From Marinicauda algicola (GTDB lineage: Bacteria > Pseudomonadota > Alphaproteobacteria > Caulobacterales > Maricaulaceae), in the NCBI RefSeq assembly GCF_017161425.1, contig NZ_CP071057.1, forward strand, positions 1,054,001 through 1,118,000: DNA of 64,000 nt, written 5' to 3'. Under the pieces are notes generated by a model. The model made no database searches. It was given only the letters and a program-made list of their open reading frames with translations, and had not been told where the DNA came from. The position numbers and the translations under genes are program-made. Positions 53,201-61,597 of the stretch are shown here, piece by piece (positions within the stretch are counted from its first letter, which is position 1; every line of letters begins with the position of its first letter).

Positions 53201-53549
53201 GATGGAGCGCGGCGTGCCGGTCGCCATCGGCGCGCACGGCCAGCAGCAGGGCCTCGCCGCCCACTGGGAGATGTGGTCCTTCGCCCGCGGCGGCATGACG
53301 CCGGTGCAGGTGCTCGCGACCGCCACCCGCATGGCGGCCGAGAGCCTCGGCATGGACCGCGATATCGGCACGATCGAGGCGGGCAAGCTCGCCGACCTCG
53401 TCGTCATGCGCGAGAACCCTCTGGAGGACATCCGCAATACCGACCAGATCGAGTACGTGATGCTGGACGGCCGGCTCTACGACGCGGACACGCTGAACGA
53501 GGTGGAGACCGGCGATTTCCGCCGCCAGCCCTATTTCTGGGAAGACTAG
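50292..53549 (+). CDS. Secreted beta-propeller/amidohydrolase fusion protein
   Basis: A 1085-residue exported protein. A short signal peptide (SFTSLLLVTTAAAALAGPG) is followed by a TolB-like propeller with repeated PD40/WD40 motifs (DVSPDGRIIAFD, RFSPDGSRIAFTSDRAGG, AFSPDGRYVYFTR, RFSPDGETIVFEKD), about residues 60-640. A metal-dependent amidohydrolase domain (residues 660-1070) carries TPGFIDAHAHGPQG with the metal-binding HxH and the late AGKLADLVVMRENPL signature. Such fusions occur widely in marine alphaproteobacteria and Bacteroidetes and are thought to cleave peptides or cyclic amides. It ends at a strong terminator. Confidence 0.9.
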   Translation: MSFTSLLLVTTAAAALAGPGHNHGGIPGATSSLQDAPVSEPAAADTDESWDVNDPPMERREIAINVTEGTWMSLDVSPDGRIIAFDLLGDIYTMPITGGVATPIASGMAWEIQPRFSPDGSRIAFTSDRAGGDNIWVMDADGSDARQISQESFRLLNSPAWHPNGQYIAARKHFTTSRSAGTGEIWLYHVDGGNGVQLVERPSEAFQKEQGEPAFSPDGRYVYFTRAVSPGNTFAYAEDSNRDAFNIRRYDMETGEVDTVVSGPGGAVRPEPSPDGNYLAFVRRERTQSMLYLKNLRSGEVRRIHADLDQDNQETWGVNGMYPTMDWTPDSRSIVFWAGGRINRIDIETEEVTVIPFEVNDTREIVDPIRPQIEVAPDTVETRMTRFARVSPEGDRVVFESLGRLWIKDLPDGEARPLTREGDERRELFPDWSADGRTIVFVTWDDQDLGSIRTIRANGRGERVISPEPGVYRRPRFSPDGETIVFEKDSGGFLTAPEWGETTGIFTLAADGGAMHEVADSGSAPHFSPDGQRIFLTRSGESRQLVSVNLDGLDERVHASADLVGEYQVSPTGTHVAFRENYDTYVMPLLPGPQGLAAGRGGSAVPVAEASGNGSSYMHWSENGETINWSVGPVLYSASLDALFPAPGSEEEFTPPKDGISLSITAPAARPDGVVALVGARLITMAGEDGGVIEDGVVVIEDNRIAAVGPRGEVAIPAGANEIDVTGHTITPGFIDAHAHGPQGNDEIIPEQNWSAMAHLALGVTTIHDPSSQASHIFTAAEYQRAGRLLAPRTFSTGEIIYGARAPGFYAQIDSLDDAREHVFRLASQGAHSVKNYNQPRRDQRQQVVAASQEAGIMSVAEGGSNYHMDMALVADGNTTLEHNLPPSMLYEDVLSMYEQSDVGYTPTLAVTYGGLAGDPYWRMEMDVWRHPILAAHVPPRLLEASSVRRTKAPEEDFVDDDAANTARLLMERGVPVAIGAHGQQQGLAAHWEMWSFARGGMTPVQVLATATRMAAESLGMDRDIGTIEAGKLADLVVMRENPLEDIRNTDQIEYVMLDGRLYDADTLNEVETGDFRRQPYFWED

Positions 53550-53571
53550 GGCAAGGCCCGCACGCTGAAGG

Positions 53572-53602
53572 AAGGGCCGCGGTTGCCGCCGCGGCCCTTT
53601 TT
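53572..53602 (+). terminator. Rho-independent terminator after the amidohydrolase gene
   Basis: A perfect 11-bp stem AAGGGCCGCGG/CCGCGGCCCTT with a six-base loop is followed by TTT. It lies 23 bp after the stop codon and just before the end of the convergent mscS-type gene. Confidence 0.88.
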
Positions 53603-53604
53603 CA

Positions 53605-54552
53605 TCACCCCTCCTCCCGCCTGACCGTCAGCGGCTCGTCGAAGGTGAGCGTGCGGTAGGGGAACGGGATCTCGATGCCGGCCTCGTCGAGCGCGGCCTT
53701 GATGGCGAGCACCATGGCCGAGCGCGTCTCATGCAGTCTGCGCGGGTCGGAATCGGCCCACCAGCGCACCGTATAGTCGATGGAGGAGGCACCAAACTCG
53801 CGGGCGAACACGTCGACGCCCTTTTCCTGCACGATCCCCTCGACGCCCTCGGCGGCCGACCTGATCACCTCGAGTGCGGCGGTGGCATCCTCGCCGTAGG
53901 CCACCCCCACGACGATGTCGTAGCGCCGGATGTCCCGGTCGGTATCGATCTCGACCGGATTCTTGAACAGCATCGAGTTCGGCACGATGACGAGCTCGTT
54001 CGAGCGCTTGCGGATATAGGTGTCGCGGATGGTGACTTCCTCCACCTCCCCGCGCACGTCCTCGACCTCGATGACGTCGCCCTTCTCCATCGGCTCGCGC
54101 GCCAGGATCATGATGCCGGCGAGGAAGTTCTCGAACGTGTCGCGGAAGGCGAGGCCCACCGCGATGCCGCCTATGCCGAGCGCCCCGATCGCCTGGGCCG
54201 GCGTGACGGAAGGAAACAGGATCATCGAGGCGATGAGGATGCCGAGGATCCAGATCACGATGCCGGTCAGGGTCTGAAACAGGTCGGCGAGCGTGCGGCG
54301 CATGTGCGCGCGCAGCGCCATCTTCTTCACCGCGCCGCTGAACGCCGCGGCAAGCACCCAGGTCAGCACCAGGACGATGAGCGAGAGGACGAGCTGGGGC
54401 AGGGTCTGCACGAAGCCGACCCACATCGCCTGGAGCTGGTCGAACAGCGGCTGGAAGAAGCGCAGCGTCACGTCCGTGGCCGCCTGCGCGGCCTCGCCCG
54501 CCTGTTCGGCTGCCTGCCGGGTTGCCTGTCCGCTCAATCCGCGCTCCCGCAT
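53605..54552 (-). CDS. mscS: Small-conductance mechanosensitive channel (MscS family)
   Basis: A 315-residue channel. Three helices (about residues 48-70, 88-112 and the pore helix) are followed by the MscS beta domain: ALGIGGIAVGLAFRDTFENF, GIMILAREPMEKGDVIEVED, VRGEVEEVTIRDTYIRKRSN and VPNSMLFKNPVEI. It releases solutes on hypo-osmotic shock. The N-terminal 30 residues are Ala/Gln-rich and polar. Functionally it fits an organism with a NAGGN osmolyte system. Confidence 0.92.
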   Translation of the reverse strand: MRERGLSGQATRQAAEQAGEAAQAATDVTLRFFQPLFDQLQAMWVGFVQTLPQLVLSLIVLVLTWVLAAAFSGAVKKMALRAHMRRTLADLFQTLTGIVIWILGILIASMILFPSVTPAQAIGALGIGGIAVGLAFRDTFENFLAGIMILAREPMEKGDVIEVEDVRGEVEEVTIRDTYIRKRSNELVIVPNSMLFKNPVEIDTDRDIRRYDIVVGVAYGEDATAALEVIRSAAEGVEGIVQEKGVDVFAREFGASSIDYTVRWWADSDPRRLHETRSAMVLAIKAALDEAGIEIPFPYRTLTFDEPLTVRREEG

Positions 54553-54826
54553 CGCTGCACTGGCGGACTAACCCTTCCCGGCGCGCTTGGTTTCAGCCGG
54601 GGCGTCGCGAGGGTTCCCAGCGGGCCAGGACCGGGCGGCACCCCGGGGCAGGCCATGGCCGGCATGACCGAGGCGATCGTCGAGCGCCAGATGAAGCATT
54701 TCGAGGCGGTCAGCCAGGCCTTCCGCCCGCTTTCCTTCGCGCCCGCGGGACTTCGCGCCCGCCGCGAGGGAACAGCGCCCGCGGGCGGGCCGTTTCGTGA
54801 ACACCGGAACTGGCTGGAGGACATTC

Positions 54827-55768
54827 ATGGCCGAAACGCCCGAAACCTATCCCCTGCGCGATATCGACTACGTGACCGAGAAGCTCGGCTGGATGCGCGA
54901 GCAGGAGATCTGGCCCAACGGGCTGCGCTATCTGTGGACGGACGCCTTCGGCCTGGTGAACTACGTCTCGCTCTACGAGGAGACCGGCGAGGAGACCTGG
55001 CTCAATACCGGCGAGGAGCTGGTCGAGGAGGTCGACCGGGTGCTCGGGCGCGAGCGGGGCTACCGCATCGGCGAGGCGCCGGACCGCGACGGGCAGTATT
55101 ACCATTACCTCGCCATGTGGCTCTACGCGCTCTACGAGCTGGGCCGCTACCGCAAGGGCTATCGCCAGAAGGGCGTCCAGATCGCCAGGGACATCCACTC
55201 CGCCTTCGTCATCCCCGGGCGCGGCGTGATCTGGAAGATGCTGGAGGACCTCTCCGGCCCCTATCCCGGCTACGGGCTCGGCGCGATGGACGCCTATGAC
55301 GGCTACGTCCCCTACCGCCTGCTCAGCCCCGACATGCTCGCCAAGGAGATCGACGAGATGCGCGATCTCATCGAGATGACCTATCGCGATCTCACCATCA
55401 CCCAGGATCTCGGCGCGGGCATGATGCTGTGGCTCTCCTCCATCTTCCCGGAGGAGGACTGGGCGAAGACGCAGAGCGCGCGCTGCCTCCAGATCCTCGA
55501 CGAGATGTGGATCGACAAGGGATGGTTCTGCCGCGAGCCGGGCTACGAGCAGGTCCGCTTTGCCTTCACCAATTACGGCATCTCGCTCGGCCTCCAGGCG
55601 CAGGGCAAGTGGCCGCAACGCGTGGCGAAGCTGAACGCCTATTTCGAGAGCTATCGCTCCGGCGACGAGTACGATACCGACGCCATCACCCACGTGATGG
55701 CCTGCACCTCGCGCTTGCCCAACGCCTTTCTCGCCCACCGGCCGCAGGGCCGGCTGGAAGCGGGCTGA
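54827..55768 (+). CDS. Uncharacterised helical protein, glycosidase-like alpha/alpha fold
   Basis: A 313-residue soluble protein without a signal peptide that I do not recognise by family name. It is rich in Trp and Tyr and has repeated helical pairs, such as WTDAFGLVNYVSLYEETGEE, YYHYLAMWLYALYELGRY and WLNTGEELVEEVDRVLGRER, plus conserved-looking acidic/aromatic segments (LEDLSGPYPGYGLGAMDAYD). This pattern fits an (alpha/alpha)6-type barrel as in glycoside-processing enzymes. The start is chosen by the GGAGG site. It is followed 8 bp later by a GST gene, probably in the same operon. Confidence 0.7.
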   Translation: MAETPETYPLRDIDYVTEKLGWMREQEIWPNGLRYLWTDAFGLVNYVSLYEETGEETWLNTGEELVEEVDRVLGRERGYRIGEAPDRDGQYYHYLAMWLYALYELGRYRKGYRQKGVQIARDIHSAFVIPGRGVIWKMLEDLSGPYPGYGLGAMDAYDGYVPYRLLSPDMLAKEIDEMRDLIEMTYRDLTITQDLGAGMMLWLSSIFPEEDWAKTQSARCLQILDEMWIDKGWFCREPGYEQVRFAFTNYGISLGLQAQGKWPQRVAKLNAYFESYRSGDEYDTDAITHVMACTSRLPNAFLAHRPQGRLEAG

Positions 55769-55776
55769 GGCGCGCG

Positions 55777-56502
55777 ATGACCGAATATCTTCTCTACTAC
55801 TGGCCCGGCATTCCCGGGCGCGGCGAATATGTCCGCCTCGTGCTCGCCGAGGGCGGGGCGGACTGGATCGATGTCGAGCGGGAGGGCGCGCCGGACGGCG
55901 AACCGGCCTTGTCCGACATCCTGTCGGACACGTCCCGCCATCACCTGCCCTTCGCGCCGCCCTTCCTGAAGCACGGCGAGGTCGTGCTCGCCCAGACCGC
56001 GCTCATCTGCGACTATCTCGGCGGGCGGCTCTCGCTCGCCCCGGAGGGCAAGAAGGACCGCCGCTTCGCCCTGCAGCTGGCGCTGACCATCGCCGATCTC
56101 GTGGCCGAGGCGCACGACATCCACCACCCGGTGGCCGCCGCCCTCTACTACGAGGACCAGAAGCAGGCAGCCGCGCGCGCTGCCGAGACTTTCCGCGACA
56201 CGCGAATCCCCAAGTTCCTCGGCTATTTCGAACAGGTCCTGAAAGCCAACCCCGACAGCCAGGACTGGCTCGTCGGCGAGACGCGCAGCCATGCCGATCT
56301 CGCCCTGGCCCACACCGTCGACGGGCTGACATACGCTCTGCCGAACGCGATGGAGGCGGCGCTGGAGGATCATCGCCGGGTGCGCGATCTCTCCCGGCGC
56401 GTCCGCGCGCTCCCGGCCATCGCCGAATATCTCGACAGCGACCGGCGCCAGGCCTTCAGCGAGCACGGCATCTTCCGTCATTACCCGGAGCTCGACGCGT
56501 GA
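55777..56502 (+). CDS. Glutathione S-transferase family protein
   Basis: A 241-residue GST. The N-terminal thioredoxin-fold domain reads LYYWPGIPGRGEYVRLVLAE with a Tyr in the GSH-activating position, and AQTALICDYLGG occupies the usual Q/E-S glutathione-binding site, although with Thr in place of the typical Ser. The C-terminal helical domain has HADLALAHTVDGLTYALP. It resembles the sigma/pi-like bacterial group. It overlaps the MBL-fold gene start by 4 bp. Confidence 0.85.
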   Translation: MTEYLLYYWPGIPGRGEYVRLVLAEGGADWIDVEREGAPDGEPALSDILSDTSRHHLPFAPPFLKHGEVVLAQTALICDYLGGRLSLAPEGKKDRRFALQLALTIADLVAEAHDIHHPVAAALYYEDQKQAAARAAETFRDTRIPKFLGYFEQVLKANPDSQDWLVGETRSHADLALAHTVDGLTYALPNAMEAALEDHRRVRDLSRRVRALPAIAEYLDSDRRQAFSEHGIFRHYPELDA

Positions 56503-57236
56503 AGATCACCTTCCTGGGCACGCGCGGCTATATCGAGGCGAGGAACGACCGTCACCGCCGGCACACCGCGACGCTGGTGGAATACCGCGGCGCGAAGCTG
56601 ATGATCGATTGCGGGCTCGACTGGGAAGAGGAGGTGTTCGAGATAGACCCCGACCTCATCGCGATCACCCACGCCCATCCCGACCACGCCTTCGGGCTGA
56701 AGGACACCGCCCCCTGCCCCGTTCACGCGACGCAGACGAGCTGGGACAAGCTCGGCGCGGAGGGCCTGGCACGCTTTCCCGACGCCATGAAGCACGTTGT
56801 GAAGGACCGCGAGCCGAAGACGGTCCGGGACATCACCTTCGAGCCCTTCGAGGTGATCCACTCGCTGCGCGCGCCGGCCGTGGGCTACCGGATCAGCGCC
56901 GGCCGGGCGGCGATCTTCTACGTGCCCGACGTGGTGAACATCAAGGAGCGCGAGGCCGCGCTGAAGGGCGTGGACGCCTATATCGGCGACGGAGCGACGC
57001 TCGACAGTCCGATGGTGCGGCGCAAGGACTGCCAGCTCTTCGGCCACACCACGATCCGCGCCCAGCTCGGCTGGTGCGGGCAGAACGGCGTGGATCTCGC
57101 CGTCTTCACCCATTGCGGCAGCCAGATCGTCGAGGGCGACGAGCGCACGCTGAAGCCGAAGCTGAAGGAATATGCCCAGGAGCGCGGCGTCTCCGACCCG
57201 CGCATCGCCCACGACGGCGACGAGCTGGTTCTCTAG
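56499..57236 (+). CDS. MBL-fold metallohydrolase
   Basis: A 245-residue metallo-beta-lactamase-fold protein. The metal motif is ITHAHPDHAFGL (HxHxDH), preceded by LMIDCGLDWEEE; later ligands are probably Asp in YIGDGATLD and His in FGHTTI and FTHCGSQ. RNase-Z-like and phosphodiesterase-like members share this start (KITFLGTRGYIEA). The substrate is unknown. The start is GTG inside the end of the GST gene; the stop overlaps the convergent mltF gene. Confidence 0.86.
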   Translation: MKITFLGTRGYIEARNDRHRRHTATLVEYRGAKLMIDCGLDWEEEVFEIDPDLIAITHAHPDHAFGLKDTAPCPVHATQTSWDKLGAEGLARFPDAMKHVVKDREPKTVRDITFEPFEVIHSLRAPAVGYRISAGRAAIFYVPDVVNIKEREAALKGVDAYIGDGATLDSPMVRRKDCQLFGHTTIRAQLGWCGQNGVDLAVFTHCGSQIVEGDERTLKPKLKEYAQERGVSDPRIAHDGDELVL

Positions 57237-58624
57237 AGCGCCAGGTTGGCGTGCAGCATGGCGTAGTATTCGCGGATCTTGCGCACGTACTGGACCGGCT
57301 CGTGGCCGCGGCAATAGCCGTGGCGGGCATTGCGGTAGTATTCCGGCTGGGACAGCAGCGGGAAGACCTCCGCGACATCGTCCCAGCTGTTCTTGTCGAG
57401 CCCGCGCCGCTCGGCGAGCGCGCGCGCATCGTAGACATGGCCCATGCCCACATTGTAGGCGGCGAGCGCGAACCAGAGCCGGTCCTCGCCCTGGACCGCG
57501 TCGGGCACGCGCTCGTAGAGATCGGCGAGATAGATCGCCCCGCCCGCCACGCTCTGGCGCGGATCGAGCCGGTTCTCCACCCCGACGCGCTCGGCCGTCG
57601 ACAGGGTCAGCATCATCAGCCCGCGCACGCCCGTGGGGCTGCGGGCATCGGGGTCCCAGTGGGATTCCTGGTAGGCCTGCGCGGCGAGCAGGGTCCAGGA
57701 GAAGGGCGTATCGGCCGCGGCCAGCTCGAAATAGGGCCGGAAGCGCGGCAGGCGCTCGTCGAGGCGCTCGATGAAGGCCACGACGTCGACATAGTCGAAT
57801 TCCTCGAAATGGCCGTACCAGCGCTCGTCGAGCGCCTGCAGGAAGCCGTTGCGGTGGCTCTGCGCGAACCAGGCGTCCAGCGCCTCGTGAAGCCCCTCCA
57901 CGCCCGGCGCGACCGCCCATGCGAGCGGCTGGTCCTCGGTGAGGTTCATCGGCGCGACGAGTTCGGGATGCACACGGCGCGCATAGGCCACGAGATTGGA
58001 ATCGGCCACCGTGCAGTCGAGATTGCCGCGGTCGACCGCGGCAAGCAGCGGCATGGCCGATCCGGCCTGGCGCTCCGTCCAGCCGATCCGGGTGTTGTCC
58101 GCGGCGAGCTCCTCCATCGTCTCGGCATAGCTCGACCCGGCCACGACCGCGATGCGGAAGCCTGACAGCTCCTCGGCGCGCGTCGGCTCGTCCTGGTCGT
58201 CGTGGCAGACAAGCTGCTGGCGCACGTTCTTGTAGGCCGGGCCGAATTCCAGACGTTCGCGCCGCGCCTCGGTCACGGTGAGCCCGGCGGCCGCGATGTG
58301 GCCTTCGCGCTCGTTGATCGCCTCGAACAGGGCCTCGATGTCGCGCTTGACGACGAAGCGGACCGACAGGCCGTGATCGCGCGCGAAGGTCTCGGCAAGC
58401 TCGACCTCGTAGCCGGTGATCTCCCCGTTCATCCGGAAATAGGTGGTGGGCCCTTCCAGCGTCAGGACGACCAGCTCGCCGCCCGTTTCCGTGAGTTCGG
58501 CAAAGTCCGCCGGCACGCCGCGCCCCGGCGCGGGTCCGGCGCCGTTACCGCCGCAGGCGGCCAGAACGAGCGCGAGGAGGGCGCAGAGAAGCGAGGCGGC
58601 GAGCGCCTGATAAGGGCGGGTCAT
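57233..58624 (-). CDS. mltF: Membrane-bound lytic murein transglycosylase F
   Basis: A 463-residue lipoprotein. A signal peptide ends at the lipobox LAAC (LLALVLAACGGNG). Residues 45-275 form an SBP_bac_3-like regulatory domain (YKNVRQQLVCHDDQ, FRIAVVAGSSYAETMEEL), and residues 295-440 an SLT domain with the catalytic Glu in AAQAYQESHWDPDARSPTGV and GLMMLTLSTAERVGV. It cleaves peptidoglycan to 1,6-anhydro products. The start is the ATG beginning MTRPYQALAA; another ATG six codons upstream is possible. Confidence 0.93.
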   Translation of the reverse strand: MTRPYQALAASLLCALLALVLAACGGNGAGPAPGRGVPADFAELTETGGELVVLTLEGPTTYFRMNGEITGYEVELAETFARDHGLSVRFVVKRDIEALFEAINEREGHIAAAGLTVTEARRERLEFGPAYKNVRQQLVCHDDQDEPTRAEELSGFRIAVVAGSSYAETMEELAADNTRIGWTERQAGSAMPLLAAVDRGNLDCTVADSNLVAYARRVHPELVAPMNLTEDQPLAWAVAPGVEGLHEALDAWFAQSHRNGFLQALDERWYGHFEEFDYVDVVAFIERLDERLPRFRPYFELAAADTPFSWTLLAAQAYQESHWDPDARSPTGVRGLMMLTLSTAERVGVENRLDPRQSVAGGAIYLADLYERVPDAVQGEDRLWFALAAYNVGMGHVYDARALAERRGLDKNSWDDVAEVFPLLSQPEYYRNARHGYCRGHEPVQYVRKIREYYAMLHANLAL

Positions 58625-58680
58625 GGTCAGGATAATAGCCATGATCGGCTAATTGTTTCAAATCTTGTCCAATCCGGGGC

Positions 58681-59457
58681 TTATTCGGGTTCATTCACGG
58701 GCCGGTTGAGAGACCAGTCGTATTCGTGGCCGGTGATTTGGGGATTGGCCCGTATCTCTTCGTTGAGCCCGGGCTCGGCAAAGCGCAGCAGATGCTCGAT
58801 CACGCCGGCCTCGCTGCCGCCGAAATCCTCGCGGTACCAGCGATAGATCCTCGACACGACGAGCCCGTCCCCTGTGACGCTCACCCCGCGCGGGTGATTG
58901 ACGTATTCGCGCGCCGCGGCCTCGAGATCGGCCTGCAGCGTCTCCGCCCGCCAGGGCTCCGGCTGCAGGTTCGGGCAACCGATCGAGGCGCAGTTGACGG
59001 CATAGTGGACCAGCGCGGCCTCGTACTCCTCGCGCAAGATGGCGTGCTCGATATCGTCCAGGGACAGCGCCTCACCGTCCACGGTGACGAGTTCCATCCC
59101 CCACGGCCCGATGGCGAAGGGGTGCGGCCTGATCTGGCGGATCGAGCGCTCGGGCGCCTCGTCCACGATCAGGCGCACCGTGGCGGCATTGTAGAGATTG
59201 GCCCAGAAGGCATAGCGCGCGTCGGGCGCGAGGCTGTCCGGGTCGGTGGCTTCCAGGGCGGCGATGTAGGACTCGAGCGTCTGGCGGTCTGCCGGTGTCT
59301 CGCGCAGCTTCGCGTAGTCGAACCGGTTCACCCCGTCGGGGCCTCGCGACAGGTAAGCGTCGAGAATCTCGCCCCAAGGCGCGTGGAGATCGTCCTGCGC
59401 GAAGGCGGGCGAAGACAGGGCCGCCAGGGCCGATGCGAGAATGAGGCGGAAGATCAT
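58681..59457 (-). CDS. DUF547 periplasmic protein
   Basis: A 258-residue exported protein with a clear signal peptide (FRLILASALAALSSPAFAQ). The DUF547 core contains RYAFWANLYNAATVRLIVDE, DIEHAILREEYEAALVHYAV and NCASIGCPNLQPEPW, a conserved Cys-bearing block. The function is unknown; it may be a thiol-peptidase-like fold. It lies 38 bp downstream of the mltF start on the same strand, so it precedes mltF in transcription and may be co-transcribed with it. Confidence 0.88.
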   Translation of the reverse strand: MIFRLILASALAALSSPAFAQDDLHAPWGEILDAYLSRGPDGVNRFDYAKLRETPADRQTLESYIAALEATDPDSLAPDARYAFWANLYNAATVRLIVDEAPERSIRQIRPHPFAIGPWGMELVTVDGEALSLDDIEHAILREEYEAALVHYAVNCASIGCPNLQPEPWRAETLQADLEAAAREYVNHPRGVSVTGDGLVVSRIYRWYREDFGGSEAGVIEHLLRFAEPGLNEEIRANPQITGHEYDWSLNRPVNEPE

Positions 59458-59531
59458 GGCGAGCTCCGGATATCAGGCTGGACACGGTCCACCCGATAAC
59501 GCTCGCGCGCCAGACACGTTCGCGCGAGGCG

Positions 59532-60530
59532 TTACCGGCGCTGTTCGCGGAAGAAGTTCCAGATCTCCGTGCTGGCGTCGATCTGATTGCTGGTTGGCCC
59601 GAGTATGCGTGCCGCACGCCGTCCGGCGCGCTCGGATCCCGGCCAGCCGTGGCCGCCGCCTTCCACGACCAGCAAGTGGGTCGCCGCAGCGCAACGGGAG
59701 TAGCTCTCCCGGCGTACCCGGGTGCCATCGCGCCCGGCCCGGGGCCGGTCATGCTCGACCGCGGGTTCCGGTGCGCAGCGATTGGCCTCCGCCCAGAGCG
59801 CGATCGTCTGCTGCGCCGAGATCACCTCGCCCGAGGCGCGCCCGAACGGAGCCACGGTGCCGCCCTCGTAAGGCATCCAGGGATCGGCCTCCCCGACGAT
59901 CATGAGAACCGGAAGCGGCGCACCCGGTGCGCACCCGGCAGCGATCGGTTCCGGCATCATGCCGATGACCGGTGCGATGGCCGCGAGCTTCGCGGCGAGT
60001 TCGCACCCTGCCCGGTGCGTCATCATCGCCCCGTTCGAGGCTCCGGTCAGGTAGATGCGCGACGCATCGGCTCCCTCCCGGCTCACCAGATGATCGATCA
60101 GCGCGGAGAGAAAGCCGATGTCGTCAGCCGACAGGTCGCCACCGCGCCCGAAGGTCTCGCCGCGGCCGTCGTTCCACTGCGCGTCGATCCCGTTGGGATA
60201 GACCACCAGAGCGGGTTCGCCGAGATCCATCGTGTGAAAGGACTGCACCTGGGCGGCACTCTCCGAATCGCCCGGCCCGCCGCCATGCAGGCCGATGATC
60301 ACCGGATAGCCGGCGCGCGGCGGTTCGCCCGCCGGGCGCGCGATCAGAAAGCTGCGCTCGCGCCCATCCACGTGCAGCGTGGCGAGGGGAAGCCCGGATG
60401 CAGGCGTCTCGAGCCGCGCCGGGCGCTCCCGCTCCGGCCGCTCGCGGCGGCGCTCCTGTCCGGTCTCCGAGAGCGCGGCAGCGCCGGTCAGTGCGGCAAG
60501 TCCACAAGCCATTAGCGTCTTGAACAACAT
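59532..60530 (-). CDS. Secreted PHB-depolymerase/LpqC-like esterase
   Basis: A 332-residue exported esterase. A signal peptide (FKTLMACGLAALTGAAALS) is followed by an Arg/Glu-rich spacer (residues 26-40). The hydrolase core shows IIGLHGGGPGDSES, the nucleophile YLTGASNGAMMTHRAGCELA, the acid in IVGEADPWMPYEGG and the His in VEGGGHGWPGS. Relatives hydrolyse polyhydroxybutyrate oligomers or feruloyl and acetyl esters; the substrate here is open. Confidence 0.86.
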   Translation of the reverse strand: MLFKTLMACGLAALTGAAALSETGQERRRERPERERPARLETPASGLPLATLHVDGRERSFLIARPAGEPPRAGYPVIIGLHGGGPGDSESAAQVQSFHTMDLGEPALVVYPNGIDAQWNDGRGETFGRGGDLSADDIGFLSALIDHLVSREGADASRIYLTGASNGAMMTHRAGCELAAKLAAIAPVIGMMPEPIAAGCAPGAPLPVLMIVGEADPWMPYEGGTVAPFGRASGEVISAQQTIALWAEANRCAPEPAVEHDRPRAGRDGTRVRRESYSRCAAATHLLVVEGGGHGWPGSERAGRRAARILGPTSNQIDASTEIWNFFREQRR

Positions 60531-60654
60531 TGTCGATACCTCCGATCCCGGCAGTCCCTGACCTCTTGTGCCATCCTACGCGCGGCGTGCGGGGACTCCG
60601 TCGCCACGCTGATTTTTGTCGGTCTCATGGCGTTCGACTCATCTAGAAAGCTTC

Positions 60655-61542
60655 ATGATGGATCAGATCGAGCCCTTCACCCTGGCCCTGCCCGAGGGAG
60701 ACATGGCCGGCTATCGCTGGTCGCGTCCCGGCGCGCCGCGCATCCTTTTCGCGCACGCCAACGGCTTCAACGCGCGCACCTACCGGCAGATGCTGGAGCC
60801 GGTCGCGCAGCGCTTCGAGGTGGTGGCGCTCGACCTGCGCGGTCACGGGCGCTCGCGCCTGCCCGTCGATCCCTCCGAGACGGCGGCCTGGGAGGTTCAC
60901 GCCCGCGATCTCGCCCGCGCGATCGAGGCCCTGGGCGACCGGGCGCTGATCCTCGCCGGCCACTCGATGGGCGGCTCGGCGCTCGTGCTCGCAGGCACGC
61001 TGACGAACGTCCGCCCGCTCGGCTACGTGCTGATCGAGCCGGCCATCCTGCCCGACCTGCTGCGCTTCGCGACGAACACGCCGCTTGCCGGCCTGGTCTC
61101 GCGCCACACCCCGATCGTGAGGAATGCGAAGAACCGGTTCGACGGCTGGGACACGGTGGAAGCCGTGTTCGAACGCTACCGGGCCAAGGCGATGTTCTCC
61201 CGCTGGGCGGACGGGGTGCTGGAGGACTATCTCGCCGACGGGCTCGTGAAGGGCGCGGACGGGCGCTGGCACCTCGCCTGCCCGCCCGCCTGGGAGGCGG
61301 CGAACTTCGCGACGCAGCGCCACCGCATCATGCGCGCCGTGCGCAGCATCGCGGAACCGATCGCCCTGCTGAAGGCCGGCCGGGGTTCGACCGTCTATCC
61401 GGTCGCGGCGCTGGAGCGGGCCGGCGTGCAGATCGACCGGGCCGAGCAGCACGGCCATCTCCTCGCCATGGACGATCCCGGCTTCACCGCCGGATGGCTG
61501 ATCGCGCAGGCAACGCGCCTCGCCGGTCGGCGCGGGACTTGA
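60655..61542 (+). CDS. Alpha/beta hydrolase
   Basis: A 295-residue cytoplasmic hydrolase. Visible elements are ILFAHANGFNARTYRQML (oxyanion region with HANG in place of HGxP), VVALDLRGHGRSRLP, the elbow LAGHSMGGSALVLAG and the His in EQHGHLLAMDDP. It is co-oriented with the enoyl-CoA hydratase 55 bp downstream. Two adjacent ATGs are possible starts. Confidence 0.85.
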   Translation: MMDQIEPFTLALPEGDMAGYRWSRPGAPRILFAHANGFNARTYRQMLEPVAQRFEVVALDLRGHGRSRLPVDPSETAAWEVHARDLARAIEALGDRALILAGHSMGGSALVLAGTLTNVRPLGYVLIEPAILPDLLRFATNTPLAGLVSRHTPIVRNAKNRFDGWDTVEAVFERYRAKAMFSRWADGVLEDYLADGLVKGADGRWHLACPPAWEAANFATQRHRIMRAVRSIAEPIALLKAGRGSTVYPVAALERAGVQIDRAEQHGHLLAMDDPGFTAGWLIAQATRLAGRRGT

Positions 61543-61597
61543 TCGGCGGGCCGATCCGGGCTCGCCTTGTCCGGACCTTCGAAGCGGGAGAATGCCC

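Noticed and set aside
50205-53264. 1019-codon open frame on the minus strand
   Set aside because: It is antisense to the propeller/amidohydrolase gene, which has clear motifs, a signal peptide and a terminator; the antisense product is an Arg/Asp/Val-rich shadow typical of GC-rich DNA.
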